DNA of 22,712 bases from CAZITB01 sp964542055 (GCA_964542055.1 CAZITB010000035.1:1-22712), one strand, 5' to 3'. Shown: positions 15,201 through 22,712, counted from the stretch's first letter. Program-made: numbers and translations. Notes: generated by a model from the sequence alone, not told the origin.

Positions 15201-15911
15201 GGAGTCAAGTTCGATTGACTGTTTTATTTTTTCGATACATTCTGATAATGTTGATTTGACAAGCTCTATCTGCATCTGTCTGACCGGCTCGGTGATAAGT
15301 TCGCCATTTCCGCAAATCTCATTTGCTTTGGAGAACCAGAACTGGCGATTTGGTATTGAATCGAGAAAATCGTTGATGGAAATGATCTTGCTTATAAAGC
15401 CTGCATTGAGCGATGCATCCCTGCGGTAAAGAAGTTCTTTGAGGCCCTGGGCCAAATCTGGTTCATTCCAGGCATTTTCTATGAGCTGGGCAAGTATCTC
15501 TGATTTAATCAGCTTCTGTTCATCGGAATCAAGAATCGAAAATCCCGGATCTATACCGAGCTTGTGAAAGTTTTCGGAAATGATAGTTTTGCAAAATGAA
15601 TGTATCGTGCTTATCTGGGCCGAATCGAGCAACAATATTTGAGACTTTACCGCTGGATCGAAATTCAGGAGGTATTGATTTTTCAATTGTGAAGCTATCC
15701 TGGTTTTCATCTCTTCGGCGGCGGCTTCGGTAAATGTCAGGACAAGCAGCGACGAAACATCAGATTTATTTTTCGCAACCAGGTTCGAACAGCGGCTTGA
15801 GAGCACCGCGGTTTTACCGGTTCCCGCAGAGGCGGTTACCATAACCGACCTGTCAGTCGTTTCAATGGCTCGCAGCTGGTCATCGGTCCATTTTGTTTTG
15901 TTGGGCGCCAT
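12246..15911 (-). CDS. addA: ATP-dependent helicase/nuclease subunit A (AddA)
   Basis: Motor and nuclease subunit of the AddAB double-strand-break repair enzyme, the counterpart of RecBCD. The 1221 residues match the family length. It is a superfamily 1A UvrD-type helicase: a TDDQLRAI Q-motif, Walker A ASAGTGKT at 27-34, motif Ia LTFTEAAAEEM, Walker B VDEYQD at 391-396, GDVKQSIYAFRQA (motif III), LLNVHQSKGLEFPIVF (motif V) and YVAMTRAREKL (motif VI). The C-terminal PD-(D/E)xK nuclease is intact: GMIDMLIE with Asp1154, IDFK with Asp1167 and Lys1169, and Q-x3-Y at 1188-1192. The ATG overlaps the addB stop by one base (TAATG), so expression is coupled and stoichiometric. It converges on dnaK. 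Confidence 0.95.
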   Translation of the reverse strand: MAPNKTKWTDDQLRAIETTDRSVMVTASAGTGKTAVLSSRCSNLVAKNKSDVSSLLVLTFTEAAAEEMKTRIASQLKNQYLLNFDPAVKSQILLLDSAQISTIHSFCKTIISENFHKLGIDPGFSILDSDEQKLIKSEILAQLIENAWNEPDLAQGLKELLYRRDASLNAGFISKIISINDFLDSIPNRQFWFSKANEICGNGELITEPVRQMQIELVKSTLSECIEKIKQSIELDSKLADGFWHDQFEIEILQPFENMKKLIESDLEAFIRNTKSFSISFKRKPKDIEPDIKDIVQQPARKAIDDLQELGDLAIINCDYDELISRSASMQTQLLLRLVRDFDILYSQRKRQLNCLDFSDLEHLALQLLSNDDKPSELADELSKKFNFIFVDEYQDINEVQQAILDKIVRVDNVFGVGDVKQSIYAFRQAKPEIFISKIETANTDSKTTKPIERIDLRKNFRSRKNVLDFVNNIFERIMSKDFCGMEYDSSAMLEAGFDYLTQKGPDVELHIIDEKAESDHDNDDSFQASQPDEDVFNWTSKPQRQALLIGRRIKEIVEIEKPQIYDRQTDSYRQASYGDIVILMRSLSSRLNEYIEIFRLLDIPISTTSNTGYFETTEISDCISLLKVIDNPIDDIAVVSVLRSPFFNFNETQLAIIRHFADSNGLTDDNYYTSLQLYKTKGDDQNLKNKIENFFNQLSHWRKLTHRQSLAQLIWDILRFENYISFVSALPNGRQRKQNLLKLHERAIQFESFVTCSHSVSLSRFIDFIEKLLDQGQDWSPAQTPDSVSDGVRLLNVHQSKGLEFPIVFLAQLGSKFNLSDLNDDCLLDSSDTLGLRIINRKTKTKAASAAYQVIKKKILRSSLAEEMRILYVAMTRAREKLILTGNLQTSKAKKILTQCAVSPQSKPPYWLLSQCPNHFEWILYALGNRKKLHQIYDTPIDVQLIEDDLFRAELYQREQIRQLSQQIKDLTFQKNKTDQGNARLKYDIDKIRQNLNYNYPFTCSAKLQSKTSASKIDNQNLPKNSPADDHANFHYHQSLKPLWNDSKEISRAQIGTATHTVLQHLDLDNIVNAESILETIENLKQQKIVTQEISDKINISEIEKFFKSTIGRAAADEKNKVHREWQFTYALDSKYFDNKCEDDFVILQGMIDMLIETPQGLIVIDFKTDNISPQQVPDRAQNYAQQVNLYAKAASDILKTPIIGKWLYFLTPSAAHEII

Positions 15912-18900
15912 TATTGAATGCTCTCCAGAAAACTCATTTTGCCAGTAGCTTCAAGAAAATTGTACTTGTTGATCTGCCAGTCGAAACGGCAAAGTGATTT
16001 ATGATCGCAATACATGCAAGGCGAAGAGCCGTTTAGTCTGTAAGGTGAAATCGCGATATTGCCCGAGGCGATTTGTCTGGCTAACGATTTGATTTTATTT
16101 TCGGTGAACTTGAGAAAACTGTCGAAATGATCATCCTGCAATGCACCGCTTGTTGAGTATCTGCCGTACTGCAGATCATTTTTTGTGATGCAGAAGTTAA
16201 AATACGGGCTGTGATTGCTTACTGTCTCGCAATCCAAATGCCGGGCAAACTCGCCATTGAATATGCCCTGGAGTTTGAACGGGAACTTACCATTTTCGTC
16301 AAGGATTTTGGCTTCGATCGGCATGTAAAAGGCGCCGGCAGGGGTAAACTTTTTGCTGTACTTTCCCGCAAGCAGATAAACGGGAAGCTGTATATCAAGC
16401 CCGTTGAAAGCATGCGTCCATGAGATATTCTTGTTCGAAGTTTTGTAGTCAATTATCAGTCCCAGCTTTTGGCCGTCGTGTTGACAAATATCAAGACGGT
16501 CAATTCGTCCGCGAAGTTTAAGAGTCATTTTTCCATCAATATCTAATTCAAAACTTTCCTTTGACTGGTCGAAACCAAAACTCAATTCGCTGCCGTGCAG
16601 ATCAAAGCTGGAAACTTTAGCCAGCTGGCAAAGGCCGTGCAGAAACTGCTCGAGCATTTCAGCGGCACTGTCGATTATGAAAGTGTTATGGGCTGAATGC
16701 GTTGAGAAGCTGGACATGAAACTTGATTCGCTTAGATATTTCTCGATGGAATCTTCTAGAAGTTGATCTAATTTGCGGCAATCGATAGTTTTGAAACTTT
16801 CATTTTGTTCGATCATTTTTTTTGAAAGCAAGTCGATCACCTCATGGTAAAAGCTGCCCATATCGGCAGGCTTTAACCGCATGACCATTTTAGGTTTGAC
16901 TTTCAAAACATATTGGGCGAAATATCTAAACGGGCAACCTGCAAAAGTCTGCAACTTGCTGACTGAAGATGAAAGTCGAGAGCCGTAAAATTGATTTACA
17001 AAATTTGAATCTAATTTCGGCTCATTAGAATGGTCAATTGCATAGCTGGCAAATTCAAAATATTTTTTGAAATCATTTTCTTTTGCAATCTGTTTGAGTA
17101 AAGTTTTGCCGGCGACAATATCGGGCGAATCCTTACCGGCATTTAAACATAAGTAATCGTAAAGACCGTTGGCGGTAAGAATGTTTTCCGGCTGCAACGG
17201 TCCCTGTTCTACAACATTCATATCATCGGTGAAAAGCGATTCTAGCGATGTTAGAAAATAGCTGCGTACGATGGCAGCGCCTTTTTCATCAGATGCTGGA
17301 GAGGTAATGAAAAGTTTTTCGCTTGGCCGGGTAAATGCGATGTATGCAAGATATTGACGCGAGAGCAGATTTTGCCGCAATGTGCTGGAAAGTTCGAAAT
17401 CTTCTTTGAGTGCAATCTGCCGCTCGGCTTCATTTAGAACGGTATGCGGCGAGACGGGCACCGGGAAATGTTTTTGAGTTGCACCAATGAGAAACGCGGC
17501 TTTTATTTCGGGGTGTCTGCTTCTTTCGATAGAGCCGACGAGTACCTGGTCGAGAGTGGGTGGAATCTGGGTAAATTTCAATTGAGCGAACGAGTCAAGG
17601 AAAGTCTGGGCCAGTTCCGAAGCAGGCAACTTGTCATCGGCGTAAACGCTTACCATCTCTTCGAGCAAGCCGGTTATCTGATTGATTAGATGGCCTGAGA
17701 GCTGGGTGTCTTTAGAGTTGGTTAGTTTATCACATATATTATGACAGTTTAAAAATTCGATTAGCGAGCGGCCAAACTCATCTGCGGTCAACTCATGATT
17801 TAATTTTTCACGTAAATTCAGCAGTTCTTTAACCGACCTGCTTCGAAAATCATTGATGAATTTCAGATCGAAGCTATTTTCGATATTTGTTTTCCAAGGC
17901 CCAGAGTCCTGCCAGTGCTGAGGAGAGATGCCGCACGCAAGACAGTAATTTTCAAACAAGCTGACATTTTCGAAATCTACATTTGCAAAGCCGGATTTTA
18001 GATAGCTGAAAACTTCGCGGCTGTTGAATCCGTTAATAACAATGTTCAGCGAGGATGTGATAAATTCTGAAAGCGGGTGATGTTTGAGCGAGTTTTGGGT
18101 GTCAATAAAATACGGGATTTCATAATCTTTGAAAACGGCCTGGACAAACTGGTGGTATTGATCCAAGCCCGAAACAATCAGGGCGATGTCCCGGTACCTG
18201 TAATTTTCCTTTCGCACCAGGTTGCAAATTTCTCTGGCGGTAAATTCTATTTCTGCACGCTGGTCACCGGCGGTAACGATTTTTATTTTGGACTGAGAAT
18301 CGATTTTGGTTGGTTTGTCCTGAAAGATATTTGCTTCGATATGTTCGAGCGATGGACTATTTTTGAACCTGAAATTTTCTTTCAAAATAACGGGTTTATC
18401 GATTTTGATTTTCAACTGGTCGCTGATAGTGTCGCTTAGCTTTCGAAAGGTTTTTACCGTAGGGAAAAAAATCGAAGTCAGTTCAAAATCCGGGGGCAGA
18501 TTGAGCATAGCAGGATCAAGGCAGAGCGAAATTTTGGTTTGGCGGCTGTGTTGAATGAGTTGATAGAGGACGGCGAACTCCTGTGAGGAGAAATCTGAAA
18601 AGCCGTCCACCCATAAGCTAGCTCCTTTGATGAAATCGGCGTCGGGGATTTTTTTTAAAACGTCGGTCAGCTGATAGTCTGGGTCGAGGTATTGGCGCTG
18701 GGCCAGGAAGTCAAGATAGCGGGTGTATATAAGTTTCAAATCGCGAAATTTGTTTATGACTGATTGGGGTTTGCCGGATTTTTGAAGTTTGGCGATCAGG
18801 GCATCGATATCTTCGAGGGCGTGGCAGTAATTTACCATTTCGGCTATTATCGCGGTTACATTTTCGGCAAGGCCCCTGCTTGCGGCTGAGAGATGGAAGA

Positions 18901-19219
18901 CTTTGAGATCATCTTTGCAATCGCGAAGGATTTTTGAGATTATCATCTGTCCGGCTGATTTGGAAATCAGGCGGGACTGGCAGTATCGCCCGACGAGCAT
19001 AAACGCGAGCCGGCCGAAACTTAGAACGTGCAGGCGGGAATATCCTTTTATTCGCGGGTCGGAAAGTATCGCCCTTTCGGCTTGGTAGGTGGCTTGTTCG
19101 GGAAGTAAGAGGATCAGCGGGCTATTGTCGTCTGTCCGGTCGAGTTGCGATATGATCTGATCGAAGATCATCCGTGTCTTTCCGGTTCCGCTTTTTCCGA
19201 GTATAAATTGTGCTGCCAT
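15911..19219 (-). CDS. addB: ATP-dependent helicase/nuclease subunit B (AddB)
   Basis: Partner of AddA; in the family it recognises Chi and provides a second nuclease. I start at 19219 because GGGAAG lies just upstream and the product then begins MAAQFILGKSGTGKT, with the Walker A at residues 8-15 as in other AddB proteins; the in-frame ATG at 19261 has no ribosome site. The 1102-residue product has degenerate helicase motifs, AFTRPSEKLFITSP near 627, and a C-terminal nuclease with LRGRIDRLD and LIIDYKTS (Asp924, Lys926). Four cysteines form the known Fe-S staple: Cys762 (CPFRYF), then Cys1068-x2-Cys1071-x5-Cys1077. Both AddA and AddB nuclease sites look intact, so this should be a two-nuclease enzyme. 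First gene of addBA; no convincing promoter found upstream. Confidence 0.94.
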   Translation of the reverse strand: MAAQFILGKSGTGKTRMIFDQIISQLDRTDDNSPLILLLPEQATYQAERAILSDPRIKGYSRLHVLSFGRLAFMLVGRYCQSRLISKSAGQMIISKILRDCKDDLKVFHLSAASRGLAENVTAIIAEMVNYCHALEDIDALIAKLQKSGKPQSVINKFRDLKLIYTRYLDFLAQRQYLDPDYQLTDVLKKIPDADFIKGASLWVDGFSDFSSQEFAVLYQLIQHSRQTKISLCLDPAMLNLPPDFELTSIFFPTVKTFRKLSDTISDQLKIKIDKPVILKENFRFKNSPSLEHIEANIFQDKPTKIDSQSKIKIVTAGDQRAEIEFTAREICNLVRKENYRYRDIALIVSGLDQYHQFVQAVFKDYEIPYFIDTQNSLKHHPLSEFITSSLNIVINGFNSREVFSYLKSGFANVDFENVSLFENYCLACGISPQHWQDSGPWKTNIENSFDLKFINDFRSRSVKELLNLREKLNHELTADEFGRSLIEFLNCHNICDKLTNSKDTQLSGHLINQITGLLEEMVSVYADDKLPASELAQTFLDSFAQLKFTQIPPTLDQVLVGSIERSRHPEIKAAFLIGATQKHFPVPVSPHTVLNEAERQIALKEDFELSSTLRQNLLSRQYLAYIAFTRPSEKLFITSPASDEKGAAIVRSYFLTSLESLFTDDMNVVEQGPLQPENILTANGLYDYLCLNAGKDSPDIVAGKTLLKQIAKENDFKKYFEFASYAIDHSNEPKLDSNFVNQFYGSRLSSSVSKLQTFAGCPFRYFAQYVLKVKPKMVMRLKPADMGSFYHEVIDLLSKKMIEQNESFKTIDCRKLDQLLEDSIEKYLSESSFMSSFSTHSAHNTFIIDSAAEMLEQFLHGLCQLAKVSSFDLHGSELSFGFDQSKESFELDIDGKMTLKLRGRIDRLDICQHDGQKLGLIIDYKTSNKNISWTHAFNGLDIQLPVYLLAGKYSKKFTPAGAFYMPIEAKILDENGKFPFKLQGIFNGEFARHLDCETVSNHSPYFNFCITKNDLQYGRYSTSGALQDDHFDSFLKFTENKIKSLARQIASGNIAISPYRLNGSSPCMYCDHKSLCRFDWQINKYNFLEATGKMSFLESIQ

Positions 19220-19295
19220 TATCTTCCCTGACGCCCTTTTTAGTTTATATATTTTTACCATAGATGGGCGGTTTTTTCAATTGTATAATTTTCGA

Positions 19296-19371
19296 AGCAC
19301 AAAGGGAGATAAGTTGAAGTTCTCTCTTGAATTTTGGAATATTTTCTTTGATAATGAAATTGCTTTGTGCT
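19296..19371. repeat. 9-bp inverted repeat in the addB/DUF1015 divergent region
   Basis: AGCACAAAG (19296-19304) and CTTTGTGCT (19363-19371) are exact reverse complements 58 bp apart. They bracket the candidate promoter of the rightward gene, one half lying at the predicted transcription start. Confidence 0.45.
19327..19355 (+). promoter_or_regulatory. Predicted promoter of the DUF1015-aminotransferase operon
   Basis: TTGAAT (19327-19332), 17 bp, GATAAT (19350-19355). Start predicted near 19362, giving an unusually long leader of about 125 nt. No known riboswitch fold is recognised in the leader. Confidence 0.5.
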
Positions 19372-19486
19372 AGGATGTCAATCTGTGAATTATTTAACGA
19401 TATTTGCAGACCAGACTAAGCCAAAACTGCTTGGTTTCGTTTTAAATCATTTATTTACAGATATTTAGCTATTGGATTTTTGAACT

Positions 19487-20776
19487 ATGCAAATTAAAGC
19501 TTTCGATGCACTTCGATTTAATAAGGATGTTGTAACCGATGCCGGGGCGTGCATTTCGCCGCCGTATGATGTTATTGACGATGTCAAGCAGGAAAAACTG
19601 TATGAGCAGAACGAGTATAATATAGTTCGGGCAATTCGCGGCAAAGAGTTTGCCGAAGATAATGAGACAAACAATAAGTACACCCGTGCAAACGATTATC
19701 TTCAAAAGTGCATCGAAGACGGGGCGCTGGCAAAAGATTCCAAGCCGGCGATTTACGCGTATGTTCAAAATTTCGACATTGCAGGCGAACCTTTTCAGCG
19801 GAGCGGTTTTATAGCACTTGGCGAAGTTACCGAGTTCGGGGCGAAGGTTAAGCCTCACGAAAAGACGCTGGAAGGGCCAAAAGCCGACCGGCTCAAGTTG
19901 ATGATGGCGACAAAGGCCCAGTTCGGGCAGATCTTTATGCTTTATGATGATCCGCAGAAGGTAGCTGACGGGATAATCGATAAGAATATAACCGATAATC
20001 CGCTGGTGGATTCCACAGATGAAGATAATGTTCGCCATCGTTTGTTCGCTATCGATGATCCGGCTGAGATTTCGGCGGTCGAGATGATGATGGATGACAA
20101 GGATGCGCTTATCGCTGACGGGCACCATCGTTATGAGACGGCGCTGAACTATTATAAGATGACTCAAGACCCCAATGCCCGTTTTCACATGATGACATTT
20201 GTGAATATGCACAATGAGGGGCTGGTAATATTGCCGACGCACAGGCTGGTGGGGAACCTGGAAAGATTCGATGCTGGCGAATTGCTTGGCAAGCTGGAAG
20301 AGAATTTCTTGATACAGAAATATCAACTAGACCAGAAGGCGGAGATGTTCGCTGAGATGAACAGGAAGTTTCAGGCTGGCAGGAATAGTTTCGGGCTTTA
20401 TGCGAAAGATGATGCTTTTTATTGTCTGACTTTGAAAAATAAATCGGTTATGGATGAGCTGGCGGCGAGTTTGAGTGATGTTTCCAAGTCGCTGGATGTT
20501 TCGGTGCTGCATACCGTGATTCTCGATAATGTTCTTGGGATCGGCGACGAGCAGCTGGCAGAGGAAAGCAATATCGAGTATATTAAAGATATCGGAGATG
20601 CGATAGACCGTTCGATAGCGAGCGTTGACAGCGGTGAAATGCAGGCGGTTTTCTTTATGAACCCGACGAAGATCGAGCAGGTTCAGGAAATCGCGAAACA
20701 GGGTGAGAAGATGCCGCAGAAATCGACATTTTTTCATCCGAAGATTTTTACCGGCCTGACAGTTAATAAATTGTAA
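19487..20776 (+). CDS. DUF1015 family protein (ParB/sulfiredoxin-like)
   Basis: A 429-residue cytosolic protein recognised as DUF1015 by its ISPPYDVID segment (23-31), EYNIVRAIRGKE (43-54), VKPHEKTLEGPKADR (121-135), ADGHHRYETAL (210-220) and the C-terminal FFHPKIFTGL. The function of this family is not settled. The D-G-H-H-R element is like the signature of the ParB/sulfiredoxin fold, some members of which are nucleotide-dependent kinases, including free-serine kinases. Its partner 26 bp downstream is a class V aminotransferase, and from general knowledge the family is often found with serC and serA. A role around serine or phosphoserine is therefore plausible but inferred. The ribosome site is weak (GGA about 10 bases before ATG), unlike the strong one of the next gene. 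Confidence 0.88.
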   Translation: MQIKAFDALRFNKDVVTDAGACISPPYDVIDDVKQEKLYEQNEYNIVRAIRGKEFAEDNETNNKYTRANDYLQKCIEDGALAKDSKPAIYAYVQNFDIAGEPFQRSGFIALGEVTEFGAKVKPHEKTLEGPKADRLKLMMATKAQFGQIFMLYDDPQKVADGIIDKNITDNPLVDSTDEDNVRHRLFAIDDPAEISAVEMMMDDKDALIADGHHRYETALNYYKMTQDPNARFHMMTFVNMHNEGLVILPTHRLVGNLERFDAGELLGKLEENFLIQKYQLDQKAEMFAEMNRKFQAGRNSFGLYAKDDAFYCLTLKNKSVMDELAASLSDVSKSLDVSVLHTVILDNVLGIGDEQLAEESNIEYIKDIGDAIDRSIASVDSGEMQAVFFMNPTKIEQVQEIAKQGEKMPQKSTFFHPKIFTGLTVNKL

Positions 20777-20802
20777 TTAAAAATTTTGATAGGAGTTGTA
20801 AA

Positions 20803-21891
20803 ATGGCTGACTGGAAAAACCCCCCGAAATTGTTTATTCCTGGCCCGGTCCATGTTTTGCCGGATGTTCTGGAACAGCTGAGCAGATATACCCTTGGCCA
20901 TCGCGGCAAGGAATATTCTTCGCTTCATGAAGAAACTGTTACAATGCTCAAGAAGATTCTTTTTACTGAGCAGAATGTTTTCATTTCGACCTCGAGCGCT
21001 TCGGGTATATGGGAAGCTGCTATTAGAAACTGTGTTGACCATGATGAGACCGTGCTTTCGTGCATGTGCGGTGCGTTTAGTGATAAGTGGGCGTCGGTTG
21101 TTAAGGCGTGCGGCAGAAATGTTGAAGAGCTAAAAGCCGAATGGGGCCAGCCAAATACTGTCGAGTCGATCGATAAGGCTTTGTCGACTGGTAAGTATGC
21201 GGCGGTTACAATGGTTTATAACGAGACCAGTACCGGCGTTACAAATCCGGTTTATGAGATCAGCAAGATGATGAAAGAAAAATATCCTGACGTACTGGTG
21301 TTTGTGGATTCTGTTTCGGCGATGGTTGGCTTGCCGATGCATGTCGATGAACTGGGCTGGGATGTTACATTTGCATCTGTGCAGAAGGCGTTTGCGATTC
21401 CACCGGGATGTGCGGTATTTACCGTTAGCGACCGTGCGTTGGAAAAGAGCAAAAATGTTAAGGGCAGAGGATATTATTTCGATTTCCAGCAGTTTGCTAA
21501 ATCTGCCCAAAAGCATCAGACCCCAACGACACCTGCGATCCCGCATATCATGGCATTGAATTATCAGTGCAAAAAGCTGGTAAATGAAGGCATCGAAAAC
21601 GTGTGGATACGACATACTGAAATGGCTGACTTTGTAAGGGCATGGGCAAAAGAAAAGTTCGAATTGTTCGCGCCGGAAAAATATGCTTCAGATACTTTGA
21701 CAACTGTCAAGAATTCCAGAGGCATCGATGTTGCCGCGGTTATCAAGGCCATTCAGCAAAAGCATAATACGATTTTTGGAAACGGCTATGGTAAACTCAA
21801 AAATGAAACATTCCGCATCGCACACATGGGCGATATTACAATGGATGATCTCAAAGAGCTTCTTGGCTGGATCGACGACGAGATCAAATAA
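20803..21891 (+). CDS. Class V PLP-dependent aminotransferase (serine-glyoxylate/phosphoserine type)
   Basis: A 362-residue fold-type I transaminase. Seen: FIPGPVHVLPDVLEQL (11-26), the substrate/phosphate region TLGHRGKEY (30-38), STSSASGIWEAAIRN (62-76) that contacts PLP phosphate, YNETSTGV (139-146), VDSVSAMVGLP (168-178) with Asp169 for the pyridine nitrogen, and the Schiff-base lysine Lys195 in ASVQKAFAIPPGCAV. This pattern is that of the alanine-glyoxylate / serine-pyruvate / archaeal-type phosphoserine aminotransferase group, not classical SerC. Given the DUF1015 neighbour, phosphoserine or serine is the likely substrate; exact specificity is inferred. AGGAG (20791-20795) precedes the ATG by seven bases. 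Second gene of the operon, closed by a terminator 26 bp after the stop. Confidence 0.9.
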   Translation: MADWKNPPKLFIPGPVHVLPDVLEQLSRYTLGHRGKEYSSLHEETVTMLKKILFTEQNVFISTSSASGIWEAAIRNCVDHDETVLSCMCGAFSDKWASVVKACGRNVEELKAEWGQPNTVESIDKALSTGKYAAVTMVYNETSTGVTNPVYEISKMMKEKYPDVLVFVDSVSAMVGLPMHVDELGWDVTFASVQKAFAIPPGCAVFTVSDRALEKSKNVKGRGYYFDFQQFAKSAQKHQTPTTPAIPHIMALNYQCKKLVNEGIENVWIRHTEMADFVRAWAKEKFELFAPEKYASDTLTTVKNSRGIDVAAVIKAIQQKHNTIFGNGYGKLKNETFRIAHMGDITMDDLKELLGWIDDEIK

Positions 21892-21917
21892 AGAAAGTCA
21901 ATGTTCGAATTTTCAAA

Positions 21918-21946
21918 GGGCAGGTCTAAAAACCTGTCCTTTTTTT
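21918..21946 (+). terminator. Rho-independent terminator after the aminotransferase
   Basis: Stem GGGCAGGT / ACCTGTCC (8 bp, one G-U) with a six-base loop CTAAAA, followed by seven Ts. The T-run overlaps the stop codon of the convergent gene. Read from the other strand it is followed only by TTTGAAAATT, so it may act weakly in both directions. Confidence 0.85.
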
Positions 21947-22613
21947 ATGCCATGACGAGTTCTTTTTGGGGCGCGGGTTTACTTTTTGGAATGTAAGAGA
22001 CCTGGGATTGGACGAGCTTTTTCTTTGAGTGTTTCGGCTTGGCCGGTTCGCTTAACAAATCCATGCTATTTAAAAATCCGGCAGCTTCGATAAGTACAAG
22101 CTGTTTTATGAAATCAGTGGTTACACAGTTCTGGCTGGAATTTAAAACTTTTTCTTCGACCGCTGAAGCGATCGCCCTTGCATCGATATACTTAAATTGG
22201 TAATTCTGTATCAGCCCTTCAACGATTATGGATTTGTCCCACAAGTGCGTATGACCGATATTTTTGATTTGATGGAACATTTGTGCATCAGAGAAACTTT
22301 GTATTGAAAGATTTATCACTTCCAAGTGGTTGCGTTTGATCAAGCGGTGGTAATGATGCTTGTGCAGTTCCGTTGCCGCCCGCTCGTATCCGGTCTCCAT
22401 CAAAACGGCCTTTAGCATGGAATGAATTTCGCCAGTCGTTATTACATTGTAATCCAGCGAGAAAAGGTAAAATGTAAACGCGTCAGTTAACAGGGCTGCG
22501 GTTGAGATATTTTCGTTTTCAAATTGGGACAGGGACATAGATAATGTCCGTAGAATTTTCGTCTGGATGTAATCCTCGGTCCTTCCATCGTTTTTTACAA
22601 CTTTCAATTGCAT
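21945..22613 (-). CDS. Free-standing ATP-cone domain protein
   Basis: A 222-residue protein whose first ~90 residues form an ATP-cone: VVKNDGRTEDYIQTKI at the start (residues 5-20), with the family basic-Asp-Gly-Arg pattern, then GEIHSMLKAVLMETGYERAA (61-80) and YHRLIKRN (88-95). ATP-cones bind ATP/dATP in ribonucleotide reductases and in the repressor NrdR. A second stretch, WDKSIIVEGLIQ (125-136) through ARAIASAVEEKVL (145-157) to TTDFIKQLVLIEA (165-177), resembles a degenerate second cone as seen in RNR N-termini. No reductase catalytic domain, zinc ribbon or DNA-binding motif follows; the tail is Lys/Pro/Gln-rich. Start chosen at the ATG with AGGAGG seven bases upstream; a TTG six bases earlier is too close to that site. 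Likely a nucleotide-sensing regulator or adaptor, but the function is unknown. Confidence 0.75.
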   Translation of the reverse strand: MQLKVVKNDGRTEDYIQTKILRTLSMSLSQFENENISTAALLTDAFTFYLFSLDYNVITTGEIHSMLKAVLMETGYERAATELHKHHYHRLIKRNHLEVINLSIQSFSDAQMFHQIKNIGHTHLWDKSIIVEGLIQNYQFKYIDARAIASAVEEKVLNSSQNCVTTDFIKQLVLIEAAGFLNSMDLLSEPAKPKHSKKKLVQSQVSYIPKSKPAPQKELVMA

Positions 22614-22712
22614 CGGCAAACCTCCTGTTAAAACCGAAAAAGCAATTTCATTGACGCTTAATACTACAGCGCGACATGACTATATCTCCCGCGGTATACA
22701 TGACTGAATTCT

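Noticed and set aside
19220..19261. Upstream in-frame ATG extending AddB by 14 residues
   Set aside because: No ribosome site, and AddB proteins start just before the Walker A strand, as the 19219 start does.
19314..19373. 19-codon TTG-started ORF with AAGGGAG upstream, in front of DUF1015
   Set aside because: It overlaps the predicted promoter hexamers, uses a rare start codon, and a short frame like this is expected by chance. No attenuator-type codon run is seen.
22674..22705. Direct repeat ACATGACT (22674-22681 and 22698-22705) upstream of the ATP-cone gene
   Set aside because: Only eight bases, does not resemble an NrdR box, and no convincing promoter hexamers are nearby. The window ends before the region can be judged.
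1..22712. Mobile elements, CRISPR arrays, toxin-antitoxin or defence genes
   Set aside because: Looked for on both strands: no transposase or integrase, no regularly spaced repeats, no attachment site next to tRNA-Ser. addAB is a housekeeping repair pair, not a defence island.

Overview
This is a bacterial chromosomal window of core housekeeping genes, with no phage, insertion sequence or CRISPR. The gene set (an rnfCDGEAB operon, guaBA, dnaA beside an origin-like region, dnaK, addBA, DUF1015 plus a class V aminotransferase, a free-standing ATP-cone protein) and a textbook sigma-54 promoter suggest an anaerobic or facultative Gram-negative-type bacterium. My best guess is Planctomycetota, class Phycisphaerae (Sedimentisphaerales-like). 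That placement is inference from gene style, not a search result.

Layout. Positions 1-1857 (minus strand): guaB followed by the 5' part of guaA, the two steps from IMP to GMP. Positions 2003-7562 (minus): one Rnf operon with its own promoter, a small RseC-like membrane protein, rnfC, D, G, E, A, B, and a terminator. Rnf couples electron flow between ferredoxin and NAD to Na+ or H+ transport. Positions 7586-8331 (minus): a Nudix hydrolase and tRNA-Ser(CGA). Positions 8313-8657: a 345-bp AT-rich non-coding stretch with four DnaA-box-like 9-mers and a perfect tandem 9-mer, a good oriC candidate. Genes left of it point left and dnaA/dnaK point right, as expected when replication starts here. Positions 8658-12247 (plus): dnaA, then dnaK behind a -24/-12 promoter and ending in a strong terminator. 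Positions 12246-19219 (minus): addB-addA, a double-strand-break repair helicase-nuclease with a one-base gene overlap. Positions 19327-21946 (plus): a DUF1015 protein and a PLP aminotransferase, probably linked to serine/phosphoserine metabolism. Positions 21945-22613 (minus): an ATP-cone protein.

Most interesting observations: (1) a near-perfect sigma-54 promoter in front of dnaK, with a palindrome and helically phased A-tract repeats upstream; (2) RnfB whose last ferredoxin module keeps exactly the ligands of one [4Fe-4S] cluster and has lost those of the other; (3) an origin whose boxes are mostly TTTTCCACA, paired with a DnaA whose DNA-recognition loop has lost canonical residues; (4) a minimal RseC-like protein leading the Rnf operon; (5) a DUF1015/aminotransferase pair that may handle phosphoserine; (6) a stand-alone protein with one clear and one degenerate ATP-cone-like module.
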